Source of the DNA: Dendrophyllia cribrosa
Lineage: Eukaryota > Cnidaria > Anthozoa > Scleractinia > Dendrophylliidae
Direction of reading: 5' to 3'
Assembly (NCBI GenBank): GCA_024195265.1
Contig: JAJLRJ010000010.1
Span: 20,526,284-20,590,283 of the forward strand
Length of the DNA: 64,000 bases
In this document: piece after piece, positions 19,992-30,979 of the stretch
Position numbering within the stretch: the stretch's first letter is position 1
How the letters are laid out: every line of letters begins with the position of its first letter
Made by a program: the position numbers and the translations under genes
Notes under the pieces: generated by a model
What the model was told of the DNA's origin: nothing
Databases searched by the model: none
Seen by the model: only the letters and a program-made list of their open reading frames with translations

Positions 19992-20659
19992 TTAAAGTGC
20001 ACCTAACCCCCAATTTTTGTTTCTTTTAATCAACTCAATGTACGTTGAAAAGTCGAATAGTGAATTTTTTTTTGTTTTTAACGTCGCGTTAGTGAGTTTT
20101 TGAGATTTGAATTTGCAAAATGCTAATTAGATGACGTCAAATCAAGACCACCATTATTTCTACTTCAATTTACAATACGCAGTTCACAGCTTAAGGATAA
20201 TCAATTTAAGAAATACTAAATAAAAACTGTTAATAGTCAATTGATTTGTAAAAAAATATTACTTGGAGGTGGAAACAAGTACAGTCGAACCTGTATATAA
20301 CGGCCCTGTATTAAGCGGCCACCCTCTATTAAGCGGCCAGTTTTCAAAGTCCCGATTTTTCGCTGCATTTGTTACCTGTATTAGGCGGCCACCTCTATTA
20401 AGCAGCCGCGGCCACCCTGTAGCAGTCCTATGTTTGTATTTCTTTGTTATTTTTACCGGAAACTAAGCCACATGTCATTTTATGCGGTATTTTATTGTGT
20501 TTAAAATGTGTTCCATCATCACTATAAAGAAATAACATGTGCAAAGCTACTGTAAGCTGGCCGTTTAGTATCGTTAACGCTTTCCAGATGTCCGCAATGT
20601 GCTGAAGTACAGTACAAAATCACGAACGCAGCTAACTGAGTATTTTTAGTGATCCTGTA

Positions 20660-21130
20660 TTAAAGGGGCATTGTCACGCAGATTTTGCTGTGTTTTGGTC
20701 AAAATACACTAAATATATGACAAAGTACCTTTGCTCAAACATAAAATTGCTTTAATAACACCAAGAAGATAACATCAAGTGATTTATTCAAGGAAGAACA
20801 AACCATAATAAGTTTTTGCGATTTTTCTACGACTCTTGGGAGTAACTTGAAAACATTGGCCAATTTTTTCAAGTTGCAATCCATTTCCATCCTGGCCATC
20901 TGCAACCTCGTTCCCAGGGTCTCTCTTCTTCCCGCCCCCAGGGGAGGGAAGAAGAGAGACTCTGGGAACGAGGTTGGGCCATCTGCAGCCAAAGATAACG
21001 AATACTAGTTTATGTGCACTGGTAGAGTATTTATTAACAAAACTGGACCATTATTTTAAGGTTTCCATTGAAACAAATGTTTTTTGGCTTTTCAAAGTGA
21101 TACTAAAAATAGGTGACAGTGTCCCTTTAA
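20660..21130. mobile_element. TTAA-flanked MITE (third nest level)
   Basis: TTAA at 20660-20663 and 21127-21130 encloses AGGGGCATTGTCAC and, inverted, AGGGACACTGTCACC. It is related to the element at 11822-12203, which lacks the hairpin insertion. Confidence 0.8.
20904..20976. mobile_element. 73 bp hairpin element (innermost)
   Basis: AACCTCGTTCCCAG and CTGGGAACGAGGTT form a near-perfect hairpin with AGAAGAGAGA-type stems inside. A perfect 10 bp duplication, GGCCATCTGC (20894-20903 and 20977-20986), flanks it. The homologous element at 11822-12203 has the empty site. Confidence 0.85.
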
Positions 21131-21518
21131 GCGGCCACCTGTATTAAGCGGCCAGTTCCTCAAGTCCCGAGGGTGGCCGTTATATACAGGTTCGACTGTA
21201 GTTGTATAATAAACGATTCTTGATTTGACGTCATCTTATTAACATTTTGTAAATTCAAACCTCTATAATTCACTAACGCAACGTTAAAAACAAGAAATAT
21301 TTAACTATTCAACTTTTCAACGTACATAGAATTTATTAAGCGAAAAAACAATTTTGGAGTTAGGTGCACTTTAAGACTACTAGTGACAACATACGGAAAA
21401 ACAATCAGATTGACTTCTCAAATTTGCGGCAAGATACATCACTCACCAGCAGGTAAGGGACTTGGTAGCTTTCGCGGTGTTTGCATTTCGTAGGGGAAAT
21501 TTTTATATTTACCATTGA

Positions 21519-21555
<37 letters not shown>

Positions 21556-21823
21556 AAAACTTTTTCAAGGTCAGTGAAAAGTCAGGGAATTTTGTTTGAA
21601 TTTTGGTGAAGTCAAATGCCATGCGTTCAAAATCCAGTGAAAAACGTAAAGAGATGGAAAATGAAGAGAAGAATATTGATGGTCTGCAAAAGAAGCTGAA
21701 GCAAATGTAATAGTGGATGTGGCTTATTTGAAAATTCGCCTAATGCAAAAAAGTCAGTGAAAATTGTTTTGAGGTCAGGGAAAAGTCAGGGAATTTTTTA
21801 TGTTCTTACGAGTGGCAACCCTG
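21519..21823. mobile_element. hAT-like MITE, CAGGGTTGCCAC ends
   Basis: CAGGGTTGCCAC at the left and GTGGCAACCCTG at the right enclose repeated AAAGTCAGGGAA words. An exact 8 bp duplication is not preserved. It is non-coding. Confidence 0.65.
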
Positions 21824-21839
21824 ATTGAGGGCGTTTGAA

Positions 21840-22060
21840 TCGAAAATAACCACGGTGAGAGTATTTTAGGGTATTATGCCAGAAAAATATGCCGACAGAA
21901 ACAACTTTTCAGATAGAATTGGTACCTCTTTATGACCCTTAATGTGAACCACACCCACATAAAGGGTTTCTGTTACCTTTTAGTGATTCTTTCAAAATTT
22001 CCAACGATTACCCCCGTCAATTTTATATGGGAGTACACCCCTCCCCGGGTTCACGGCTGC
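21840..22060 (+). repeat. GGTACCTCTT dispersed repeat, copy 1
   Basis: It shares AATTGGTACCTCTT, CCTTTTAG, CGACCATCCCG/CGATTACCCCCG-type and TATGGGAGTA-CCCC words with 36300-36525. It ends in a short C-rich tract. Confidence 0.5.
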
Positions 22061-22310
22061 CACTTGGTGAGTAATTTTGGTTGTGTAGACGAGTAATAAT
22101 ATTACGGTAAGGTCTTTTTCTAAAAGATGAAGATTGTGTACAGTCTATAGTACATCGTTACACTCTGTGGCTTTTCTATGGTCAATTTTGAAACAAAATC
22201 CTGTTGGGACATTCTCGTAGCCCGTGAACAAACATCTCCCATGCATGGCTTTCCTTCCTTCAACAACAGAGTAAGGCAATGGGAGATATTTGCGCCAGGG
22301 CTAAATGAAC

Positions 22311-22457
22311 TACAGTGGAATCCCGATTTTTCGAAACTCCCGATTATTCGAACCAAAATTCGTTTCCCTTGGATTTGATTTCAGTCAATACCACCTTCGA
22401 TTTTTCGAACCAATTTTCGTTTCCCTTGGAGGTTTGAAAAATCGGGATTCCACTGTA
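22311..22457. mobile_element. pogo-like MITE, CAGTGGAATCCCG ends
   Basis: TA-flanked ends CAGTGGAATCCCGATTTTTC and its inverse enclose 143 bp that include two copies of CCAATTTTCG/CCAAAATTCG-type words. Confidence 0.8.
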
Positions 22458-22739
22458 TCTCCTGTTGTGTGTCGTTGAAGACGAACTAAAGAAAATAGTT
22501 GGTCTAGACGCAGAGTGGTTTTACACAACCCGTGAAATAGAAATTTGACAAAAAAACACTATTAGCTTACGTGTCAGGCGTGTCTAAAAAAAAGGGAGGG
22601 CAAGGGGGGTTTGGGCGCGCAAAGCGAGCCAGGAAATTTAGCTCTCTTCGCACTCCGCGTTCTCTGGACGCGCTTTGCGCGCGTTCAAATCTCGTCTGAC
22701 CCTTCCTCTTCCTTTTGTAGCGATTGCCAAGCAAGCCAA

Positions 22740-23045
22740 GACACTATTAAGGCCGGACACACGGTGCCGGCTACTTATCTTGCAACGTTGCGCACAACAG
22801 TTGAATCGAATCAAAGAAAACTTTTCGGGCCCGAAGGCTATTTTTTAAATGTAGTTTCTAACGAAGGGCATTGACGTTTTTAGCCCACAAATCAGCCAAA
22901 GTTGTGTAGTAAACGTAAGATTTTATTGCTTAGCTTCAAAATCAACAAAAATCGAATCTTTAATGGCAAAGTTCTGCAAGTAACACAGCCTTTCAGATCC
23001 AAAAAGGTTTTCGGGACTTTCGAGAAACGCACTCCTGGACAGACT
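22740..23045 (-). repeat. Dispersed repeat related to 34158-34408
   Basis: On the minus strand CCAGGAGTGCGTTTCTCGAA and GTCCCGAAAACC match CCAGGCGTGCATTTTTCGAA of the other copy. Both also share CGTAAGATTTTATTG-type words. Confidence 0.45.
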
Positions 23046-23480
23046 CCATAAACTGCTTTTAGACAAATATAAATTATTAGAATTTAACTGTACAATTTGA
23101 AAAAAACTCAGTTGCAGTACTTTTTCATACCCGTTTATCGATCGATTTTTTTGACAGCGACAATGTTTGAGTAATGTATGGTAGTTTTTTCCCTGATTTC
23201 CGTTGCAGGAGACTGCTAGCAGGGAACTGGTATTTATTAGCCTAAAAGCCGAGTTATTTTTTCCCCAAATTCAAGCCGATTTTACCAAATCTTTCCAATA
23301 ATTGGGGTTCTTGGCCGAGCGTTTTTGAAAATCAAACATTGATCCTAATGGTTTAAAAAACACTAAAGCCTGGTTTTGACTATCGACATAAGCATAAGCA
23401 GAAACAAAAGAATTTGCGTCAAGTGAAAAAGCATACAGTCAACTCTCTCTAAGGACCTGTTTATATGGTCTCGGGTACAA

Positions 23481-23726
23481 CCCCCCCCCCCCCCCCCCCC
23501 CCAACACTTGAAAGAGTGTTTCATCAGGTATCCAAACACCTCGAAGTGGATTAAAAAAACTCGGCTACGACTCGTTTTTCAACCCACTTTGAGGTGTTTG
23601 GATGTAATATATTAAACATGAGATTCAGTGTTTCATCAGATTTTCAAACACCGCGTAGTGGGTTGAAAAACGAGGCGCGGCGGATTTTTAACCCACTTCA
23701 AGGTGTTTGGAAATCTTATGAAACAC
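23481..23726. repeat. C tract plus two foldback hairpins
   Basis: A run of 22 C (23481-23502) is followed by palindromic units built from GTGTTTCATCAG, CCAAACACC and GTGGGTT with their inverses. The second hairpin (23627-23726) is nearly complete: CAGTGTTTCATCAGATTT against GAAATCTTATGAAACACTG. Confidence 0.65.
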
Positions 23727-23729
23727 TGT

Positions 23730-24475
23730 GTTGAATGGTTGATATTACGTCTCAAACAAAATGATTTTAGAAGGAGAAATTAAGGATGCAAAAATGAGGA
23801 GTGTTTCAACTGATTTGAGAAATTCTGATGCAGCACTCTTCCTCGTGTTTGATATATTATTTATAGTTTTTGCTGGGAGTTTCCAATCTTTTCCGATTAT
23901 TCATCAAAGTTTTCCGTTGTATCAAGCTTCAAATAGGGTGCGATTGTAGTCTTATTTTAGCGTTCTTGCAACAGCTGAGGCAAATACACAAGCATAATAT
24001 TAGGAAGCTTAAATTCAGCAGTCGACTGTGCAGCAATTTCTGTACAGCCGATTTTGTGGAAACTTGCTCACAGTAAAGCTTTAAGTCTTGAACCTTATTG
24101 AGCTTTTAAAAAAAAAATTGTCGTCGTTTGATGAAAATATTCGCGTTTTCTTAAAAAGCGGGGTTTTCTAAAAGCGCTTTTAACTCTAAATCGCTTATCT
24201 CATTTTCATTAAAATTTAAAGTCCTGTATAATTTGAAGACTCCTTTATTACCCTACAAAAACTTTTAGAAATCTCTTCACGAGGCTGTTCACGCTTACGT
24301 GTCCAGATACCACAAACCGAAAATTCGATTTATAAAAGGGAGCCTCCGCGCCTTAACTACCATCTTTCAGCTAATCAAATCACACAGAGAATGTCTTTAT
24401 TTTAAAATAAAACAATAATTCATATTAAATAATAAAGTGCTGGAATAGTCAAATATTACAAGCCATAAATTGATG
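23730..24475. other. Intergenic, nothing recognised
   Basis: AT-rich. AATAAA on the minus strand at 24393-24398, about 80 bases past the zinc-finger stop, is a plausible poly(A) signal. Confidence 0.4.
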
Positions 24476-26650
24476 TCACTTCAGTACTTCTTGTTTAACA
24501 TGGCTCAAAAGTTCAGAGATACAAAAGATATTTTCACCTGGCTCAACACACAGTTTCTCTGAGCAGGATGTACTTTTATGATTTTTAAGAGTTTCTGGGT
24601 GACTGAGACGCATGCCACATAAGTTGCACGTTAAAGATGTCTCTGCAAGACGTATATTTTCGTGTACAGTGAGATGGCATTGTTGACTGAAACTTTTGTC
24701 ACGCTGATTGCCTGCAAAGCGCTTTCCTTTCGCATGTATTTTTTTGTGAACATTGAGATTTCCCATCTGATTAAATTCCTTACCACACTGGTCACAGGAA
24801 TAAGGCTTCTCGCCATTGTGGGTTCTTTTATGCTTTTTAAGGTTTCCTTTTTCAGCAAAGCATTTGCCACACTCATCACATTCAAACGGTTTCTCTCCTG
24901 TGTGTATTCGTGTGTGTTTCTTTAAGTCCCATGCTTGTTTAAATGACTTACCACACTGATTACAGGCAAAAGCTTTCTCTTCTTTATGTGTTCTTTTGTG
25001 CACAATAAGATGTCTCGCCACACTAAAACTCATGTCACAATGGTTACAGGTAAAAGGGTTAGACTCTGTTGAACATGTATGTGCGGTTTTATCTTGTAGG
25101 AGATCACCCGATGGACTAACACCCTCGTCATGCTCATTGGATGCATAAGTTTTCTCTCCTGTACATGTAAATCTACGTTTCTTTTTGTGAACATTGAGAT
25201 TTCCTATCCGACTAAAGTTCTTTCCACACCCGCAAGTAAACTGGGGCCTCTGTCCACTGTGTGTTCGTTTATGCTGTTGAAGGTTTCCACTTTCACTAAA
25301 GCATTTGCCACACTGATCGCACTTAAAAGGTTTCTCTCCCGTATGTGTTCTTGTGTGTTTGTGAAGACTCCATGCTCGACTAAATAACTTGCCACAATGA
25401 TTACATGTATAAACTACCTGTCCTGTATGTTTTCTTTTGTGCACATTGAGATCTCTTTCCTCACTAAACCTCTCACCACACAGGTTACAAGTAAACGGCT
25501 TTTCTTCTGCGTGTATTTTTTTATGTTCTCGAAGGTGACATGATCGACTAAAACCCTTTTCACACAGATTACATACAAAAGGTGCCTCGCCTGTATGTAT
25601 TCTTTCATGTAAACGGAGATGTCCTGCCTTACTAAATGTCTTGTCACACTCGTTGCAGGCAAATTTTGCCTCTCCTGTATGTATTTTTTTGTGAGCATTG
25701 AGATTCCCCACCTGACTAAAGCCCTTGCCACACTGCTCACAGGTAAAAGGCTTTTCTCCAGTGTGTGTTCTTTTATGCTGCTTAAGGTTTCCCCTTTCAC
25801 TAAAGCATTTGCCACACTCATCACATTCAAAAGGTTTCTCTCCTGTGTGTATTCGTGTATGTTTCTTTAAGTCCCATGCTTGTTTAAATGACTTATCACA
25901 CTGGTTACAGGTGAAGGGTTTCTCTTCTGAATGTGTTTTTTTGTGTGCATTGAGATACTTTGACGAACGAAAACTTTTGTGACACTGATCACAAGAGAAA
26001 GACATGTTTTCTGTATGTGTCTTACTATGTTCTCCAAGATTACAGGATTGGCTAAAAGCCTTGTCATTGCATGCTAACGTTTTTTCACCTGAATACGCAC
26101 ATGTACCTTTATGACTGTTGAGAGCATTAAACGTCATAAAACTTTCACCACATTGGTTGCACGTGAAAGGCTCCTCTTGTGTGTGTATTTTGTTATGTTC
26201 CTGGAGATCACTTAATTGACTAAAGCTCTTGTCGAAATAATTGCACGCAAAAGGTTTCTCCCCCAAATGTTTTCGCTTATGTGAATGGAGATGTCCTGCC
26301 TGAATAAAACGTTTATTACACAGGTCGCAGGTGAAAGGCTTCTCTCCTGTATGAATTTTTTTGTGAACGTTTAGATTTCCTGCCTGACTAAAGCTCTTTC
26401 CACAATGGTTGCAGTTAAAAGGCTTCTCTCTACTGTGGGTTTTCTTATGCTGCTTAAGGTTTCCCCTTTCACTAAAGGATTTGCCACACTCATCGCATTC
26501 ATAAGGTTTCTCTCCTGTGTGTGTTCTTGTGTGTTTTTGGAGATCCCACGCACGTCTAAATTCTTTGCCACACAGGTAACATTGCCAAATTCTTTTTCCT
26601 GGTTTTTCAAGACTTCTATGACTGACACCGTTGCTGCTCTCAGACATCAT
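24476..26650 (-). CDS. Poly-C2H2 zinc-finger protein, 724 residues
   Basis: A likely nuclear DNA-binding protein with about 24 tandem C2H2 units joined by TGEKPF-type linkers; about 18 look intact. Decayed units include CNYFDKS (second Cys lost), CNDKAF, CGCGKNF and SNEHDE. No KRAB, BTB or SCAN domain precedes them; the N terminus is MMSESSNGVSHRSLEK. Fingers recur in a four-finger order (RAWDL, ERGNL, VGNL or AGNL, AGHL), so the gene grew by block duplication. The frame starts with ATG-ATG at 26650. A strong splice acceptor (pyrimidine tract then CCCTAG) lies at 26660-26661, so a 5' UTR exon is expected upstream. The target is unknown. Confidence 0.9.
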   Translation of the reverse strand: MMSESSNGVSHRSLEKPGKRIWQCYLCGKEFRRAWDLQKHTRTHTGEKPYECDECGKSFSERGNLKQHKKTHSREKPFNCNHCGKSFSQAGNLNVHKKIHTGEKPFTCDLCNKRFIQAGHLHSHKRKHLGEKPFACNYFDKSFSQLSDLQEHNKIHTQEEPFTCNQCGESFMTFNALNSHKGTCAYSGEKTLACNDKAFSQSCNLGEHSKTHTENMSFSCDQCHKSFRSSKYLNAHKKTHSEEKPFTCNQCDKSFKQAWDLKKHTRIHTGEKPFECDECGKCFSERGNLKQHKRTHTGEKPFTCEQCGKGFSQVGNLNAHKKIHTGEAKFACNECDKTFSKAGHLRLHERIHTGEAPFVCNLCEKGFSRSCHLREHKKIHAEEKPFTCNLCGERFSEERDLNVHKRKHTGQVVYTCNHCGKLFSRAWSLHKHTRTHTGEKPFKCDQCGKCFSESGNLQQHKRTHSGQRPQFTCGCGKNFSRIGNLNVHKKKRRFTCTGEKTYASNEHDEGVSPSGDLLQDKTAHTCSTESNPFTCNHCDMSFSVARHLIVHKRTHKEEKAFACNQCGKSFKQAWDLKKHTRIHTGEKPFECDECGKCFAEKGNLKKHKRTHNGEKPYSCDQCGKEFNQMGNLNVHKKIHAKGKRFAGNQRDKSFSQQCHLTVHENIRLAETSLTCNLCGMRLSHPETLKNHKSTSCSEKLCVEPGENIFCISELLSHVKQEVLK

Positions 26651-28200
26651 TGCAAGTTGCTAGGGTGAAAAGAAAAGAAGCTAGTCAGTAGTATCTATTC
26701 TGATGTACAGTAACAAACATTGCTACCTAGAAAACAAAGAAAAAGGTTAACCAAAACATGGATATACCAAAAAATAATTGAATGGGTGGCATTACAGTTG
26801 GACGCCTTAATTGTTAATAATTATGGACACTGTAGGGACCACAGAGACTGCCTGTATTAACAGGGTCACCCAGCTTTGGCAAGCAGTATCTGTATTGCAC
26901 CTCAGGGACCAAGGGTGCCAAATATCGATGACAAATAAGTTTCCAGTGGTCTTTTATCGCAGTGGTCATACACAGGTTTTACCATCTTTTATGCCTTCTC
27001 GTACGTTCAAAGACATGGAAATTTTTTGAAAACGAAACTAAAGGGAGGCATGTCAGCCAGCCCACATTCCCACATGAACAAGAGAAAATTTTAATAAACA
27101 TCATGCAATGTGGCCAAGCAGTACTGGGATTCATAAGTGATGTTACGGTTTCACAGTCGTGGCTGTTATTTTGAATGTGGGGCAAACATGGTGAAAAATC
27201 CAGTGTTTTGTATGAAAATCTACAAAATCTAAGGTCATATTTTGCTGGTAAAATGTACAAATTAAGAAACCTGGAAAAAGATTTGAGGCATGGTCATTGT
27301 AGCTGCATTGGGAAGAATTATACAAAAGTGGCGGCATTTTCAATGTTGATTTAATCCATGATTTGTCTCTAAGGGTGCATTCTTTTGTAACTATACTTCT
27401 AACACTGGACATTCAGCCCAGTCAAACTCATGTCAGATGTTAGCAGATACGTGTACATCTGACGTTAAGTTTTATGCAACTGACCGCTGGTAATTCATAT
27501 TCCAGTTAATAGTAAAAACAGAATTTATGAAATAAAAATTTCCAAAATAATGGATATACTCTGAAAACAGAACACTCTTGACAGAGATGACTTGAGAACC
27601 AATATATCTGCGCACACAGGATTATCAATAAACATGGTGGAACAAAAAAATCAAAGTGAACTTTACACTGCCTGTAATAAACTGCATGGTTTTTGCTATT
27701 TTCTCAATTTTTCAACTGGTAAAACATACAAAAAATGCACAAGACGTTGATGAAGACAAATAATAGTTATTTGTTCCTTTGACATTGTCAAATGCAAGCC
27801 TGGATCCCTGGTGGGCCACACACAATTTTCCCACTAAAACTTTCCTAAAAGAAGACATAACTTACTCTGCCTCCAAGTAAATCATATTCTGTTCATTCTC
27901 CAATCAGGAGCAGAATTAATGGAAATTATGCTATTCCATTCATTCAAAAAACAGCATAGGTCCCACAAGAATACAATTATCGTCTATTCTCAGTATTCCT
28001 ATTCCATATGTATGGACGAAAGCTAATAAAAAACAAAAGCATGCTTCACAGTACAATTTCCTTTCCTAACATTAAATCACTAATTAAAACCTTTTTGCCT
28101 GATATCAATCGTGTAGACTACAGAAATCAAATTGGACCAAGTAAAGGATTTTCATATATTTCAACCACACTGGAAGCCAAGGCTCTCACAACAGGATTCC
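26651..28200. other. Zinc-finger gene 5' intron/flank, no gene seen
   Basis: The minus-strand acceptor (AG at 26660-26661) opens this stretch. No conserved frame, repeat pair or inverted element could be supported across it. Confidence 0.35.
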
Positions 28201-28207
28201 TTGATGG

Positions 28208-28278
28208 CAAAAATATAAAGATTTGTATGGGATTTTATCACAAGTTTGATAAAATCCCATCCAAATCCTTATATTTTT
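28208..28278. repeat. Near-perfect 32 bp hairpin
   Basis: TATGGGATTTTATCA and TGATAAAATCCCAT face each other across CAAGTT, with AAAAATATAAAG/TTATATTTTT extending the stem. It may be a tiny foldback element. Confidence 0.7.
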
Positions 28279-28581
28279 ACCATTAAGGTATATTGTTGTG
28301 CACCTGGGCTCCCTGTGTTTCAACAAGTTTCAGTTTGCACCATGCATATATACGTGTCACACTTTCAAAATGGTGGGCATACATGTACATGTAACTGTGA
28401 AACCATCTTACTGTGCCTTTGTTTTGATCTGTACAATGTTTTGTCAGATATGTTTATCTTTAAATTTACAGACACTGAATCTAACCCCTAAATTAGTTGT
28501 AGCTGTGAGACTTAGCCTTAGGTAAATATTTGAATTCCAGTACTGATTTTTTTATTTGATACATGATTCAAACAACAGCTT

Positions 28582-28648
28582 GCCCACTGTAGCTCAGTAG
28601 GTTAAAGCATCTGACCAGTTTCCTGAGGGTCATGGGTTCAATGCCCAT
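28582..28648 (+). repeat. tRNA-like SINE head
   Basis: An A-box-like TAGCTCAGTAGGTTAAAGCA and a B-box GGGTTCAATGCC are spaced as in a tRNA. The acceptor and anticodon stems do not pair well, so this is a tRNA-derived SINE or pseudogene rather than a working tRNA. Confidence 0.5.
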
Positions 28649-28981
28649 TTTTTCTTTGTTCCATGCTGATTGTGACACACTTGTTTGTAGCTATATCACT
28701 GTCAACAACTACACTTCTTTTTATAAAGTGTACTAACCCAGACAATCATACTCCAAACTATTGACTCACATGGTTTCAAACAATTTACAAAGCTATCAAT
28801 CTAGTGCAGTAGTAAACTAGTGGGAAAGGATTTGAAACAAATTATGAAGATGTAGCACAAACTGAAGGTGTGTTTACACATACTGGTATGACTTTTATTC
28901 TGAAACAAGTTTATCCAGGGTTGCCTCCTTTTGGCTCTGTATTCATTTGCATGTTGCCAGCACAAAAACTCACACTGGGAC

Positions 28982-30046
28982 CTGGGGGGGGGGGGGGGGG
29001 GGGGGGGGGTACTGTATATTTTTGGGTGGGGGTGTGCCACTGGGACTCTGAAACCCTTTAACCAATACCAGACAATGTTCAGCTGATTTTACAACCCTAT
29101 ACTAGACTAGACACCAAAAATCCCTACCCTGTCCCAGTCTTGCTATTTTTAGAACCGTACTCACTATTAGTAGAAAACCGTCTGTCAACAATTTTGCTGC
29201 AATGATTTTATTTCTGCTTAGGAAAGGCTTTTTCTCTTCCAAGTTTCAATTCCTACTCTAGACTTACATGTACTAATCTTCATACCACTGATCAGTTTCC
29301 CAGCAAATGATTTAACCCTATTCTATACTAAAACTCTCTGATTTCTATATCCTATCCCAGGGATTTCATTAAGGGCCGGGCACCGGGCAAATTGACCGGC
29401 TGTGAACACGATTTTGCTCGGCTGCTTTGAACATCTAAATCTTATTTTTCCACCAACAAGTTAAATAATTTACTAACTTGACCTTTTTGATGTGTGTTCT
29501 AAAAAATAAAGCATATTTCAACTTAAAAAAACAATGAAGTTCTTGCTTATTTACTTTCTGTTGCTGCCTGTACAGAAGAAACGTGACAAACAACTAAAAA
29601 TTGCCCCACAATGCATTGCCAGCTTAGTGCTCTGCATTATGTTCTGCATGATGTATGGGTTTTACAGCATTAATTGAATCAGATGTTATTTTAGATGAAC
29701 TTGATAACTTGATGTCCATGACTATCTGTATTCAGTTGATTTGAAACAAATAAAACACAATGTTTCAAGCAAAAGTAAGATGCTTAAGTTTGTGCTTCAA
29801 AATGCAGGAAAATGCATCTCCAGGAGACTAAAATTTAAAAATATTCCAGGGGGTGGGGGGGTGGGGCATGCCCCCGGACCTTGGCCCTTCCGATTGTGTG
29901 CCCACCTGCTCAAACTCATTGCCCTCCTGTTCAAAATCTTAATGAAACCCCTGCTATCCCAGACTAGACTGCTTGAAAACCAAACCCTTCACAGCAGAAC
30001 ATACCATCCCATATACATTGTAGCTCATATATGAGAGTACCCCGGG
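28982..30046 (+). mobile_element. G/C-tract-ended element, copy C (interrupted)
   Basis: A perfect 9 bp duplication, CACTGGGAC (28973-28981 and 30047-30055), flanks it. The left end is a G tract of about 27 (28984-29010) before TACTG; the right end is GAGTACCCCGGG. The body matches copies A and B and is split by the hAT-like insertion at 29360-29953. Confidence 0.75.
29352..29961. mobile_element. hAT-like MITE inside copy C
   Basis: The 8 bp repeat CTATCCCA (29352-29359 and 29954-29961) flanks ends (CA)GGGATTTCATTAAG and, inverted, CAGGGGTTTCATTAAG. An 8 bp duplication with CAGGG ends is typical of hAT. About 590 bp, without a transposase ORF. Confidence 0.7.
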
Positions 30047-30575
30047 CACTGGGACAAGTTCATCCCAGTAGCTGTAGCAGGTCGAGATTTTCAATGTCAG
30101 TTACAAAAACTTGCACTGGTATCATGTAAATGGAGTACCACAACTCATTTCAGTATTTATGTCCTGGAAGACTGGAACACCATATTTAATGGATTTCATA
30201 ATTATGTGTTGTTTTTGTATCTATATATTTGTCAGTATGGTATCTGGTTCAATATGAAGCATCCCTTCACAATTCCTTTATCAAATAAAATAAACAAATG
30301 GTATGACTTTTATGCTGGTATGATAGTCATACTGGTACAATAATGTATTTACACCTATTATTAGGTGGCTCCAATATAGTTATTGGCCAGTCTTCCAAAT
30401 AAAATATACACGATCTTATTGCTGTCTTTCAAGAGTTTTGTTTCGTGATACTACGCATATTACGTAGCTTAGGCTTTCTTGTTTACGGAGAAGTCTAATT
30501 TGGCAGTCTTGTCTCGTTACCATGGCAACCAATGATTGAGTTGTTGGGCTTGTTGTTCAAGGCTAGCAAACCTCT

Positions 30576-30745
30576 CAACAGATTTTCTCAGTTTTTAGAC
30601 AGTAAATATTCACGATTTTTGATGAAACAGAAGAAACATTCTAATCTAACATGTCACCATCAACAGATTTTCTTAGTTTTTAGACGGTGAATATTAACGA
30701 TTTTTGATGAAACAGAAGAAACATTCTAATCTAACATGTCACCGC
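30576..30745. repeat. 85 bp tandem duplication
   Basis: CAACAGATTTTCT at 30576 recurs at 30661. Both copies end GAAACATTCTAATCTAACAT-GTCACC. Confidence 0.85.
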
Positions 30746-30979
30746 ATATCTGACAGACCAAACTACAAGCACCATCATATTTCGGATTTTAAAATCCTCG
30801 TTGCGAACACTCAAAAATACAAAATAACAAACAACAATTATTGATCGAGATACAATTCCTGCAGCACTAATTAAGATTGTAGCATGACAAAATTTCAACC
30901 ACAACAAGTAATAGAACTTTTGGCACGCTCACTCATATTAAAACAACTAATAAGACAAACCTAATAACAATCTAAACCC

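Larger units (their letters stand above)
20280..21200. mobile_element. Tc1/pogo-like MITE (second nest level)
   Basis: TA dinucleotides flank ends CAGTCGAACCTGTATATAAC and its inverse. Subterminal TATTAAGCGGCCA words are repeated on both sides. TA duplication and CAGT ends fit pogo-like elements. It is inserted in the outer TTAA element. Confidence 0.8.
19992..21374. mobile_element. TTAA-flanked element with long TIRs (outer nest)
   Basis: TTAA at 19992-19995 and 21371-21374. Ends AGTGCACCTAAC are inverted, and similarity continues inward for about 150 bp (TGTACGTTGAAAAG, GATGACGTCAAATCAAGA). There is no coding sequence. It is split by the TA-flanked element at 20282-21198. Confidence 0.8.

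Noticed and set aside
28582..28648. Functional tRNA gene
   Set aside because: A and B boxes are present but the stems do not pair; called a SINE-like remnant instead.
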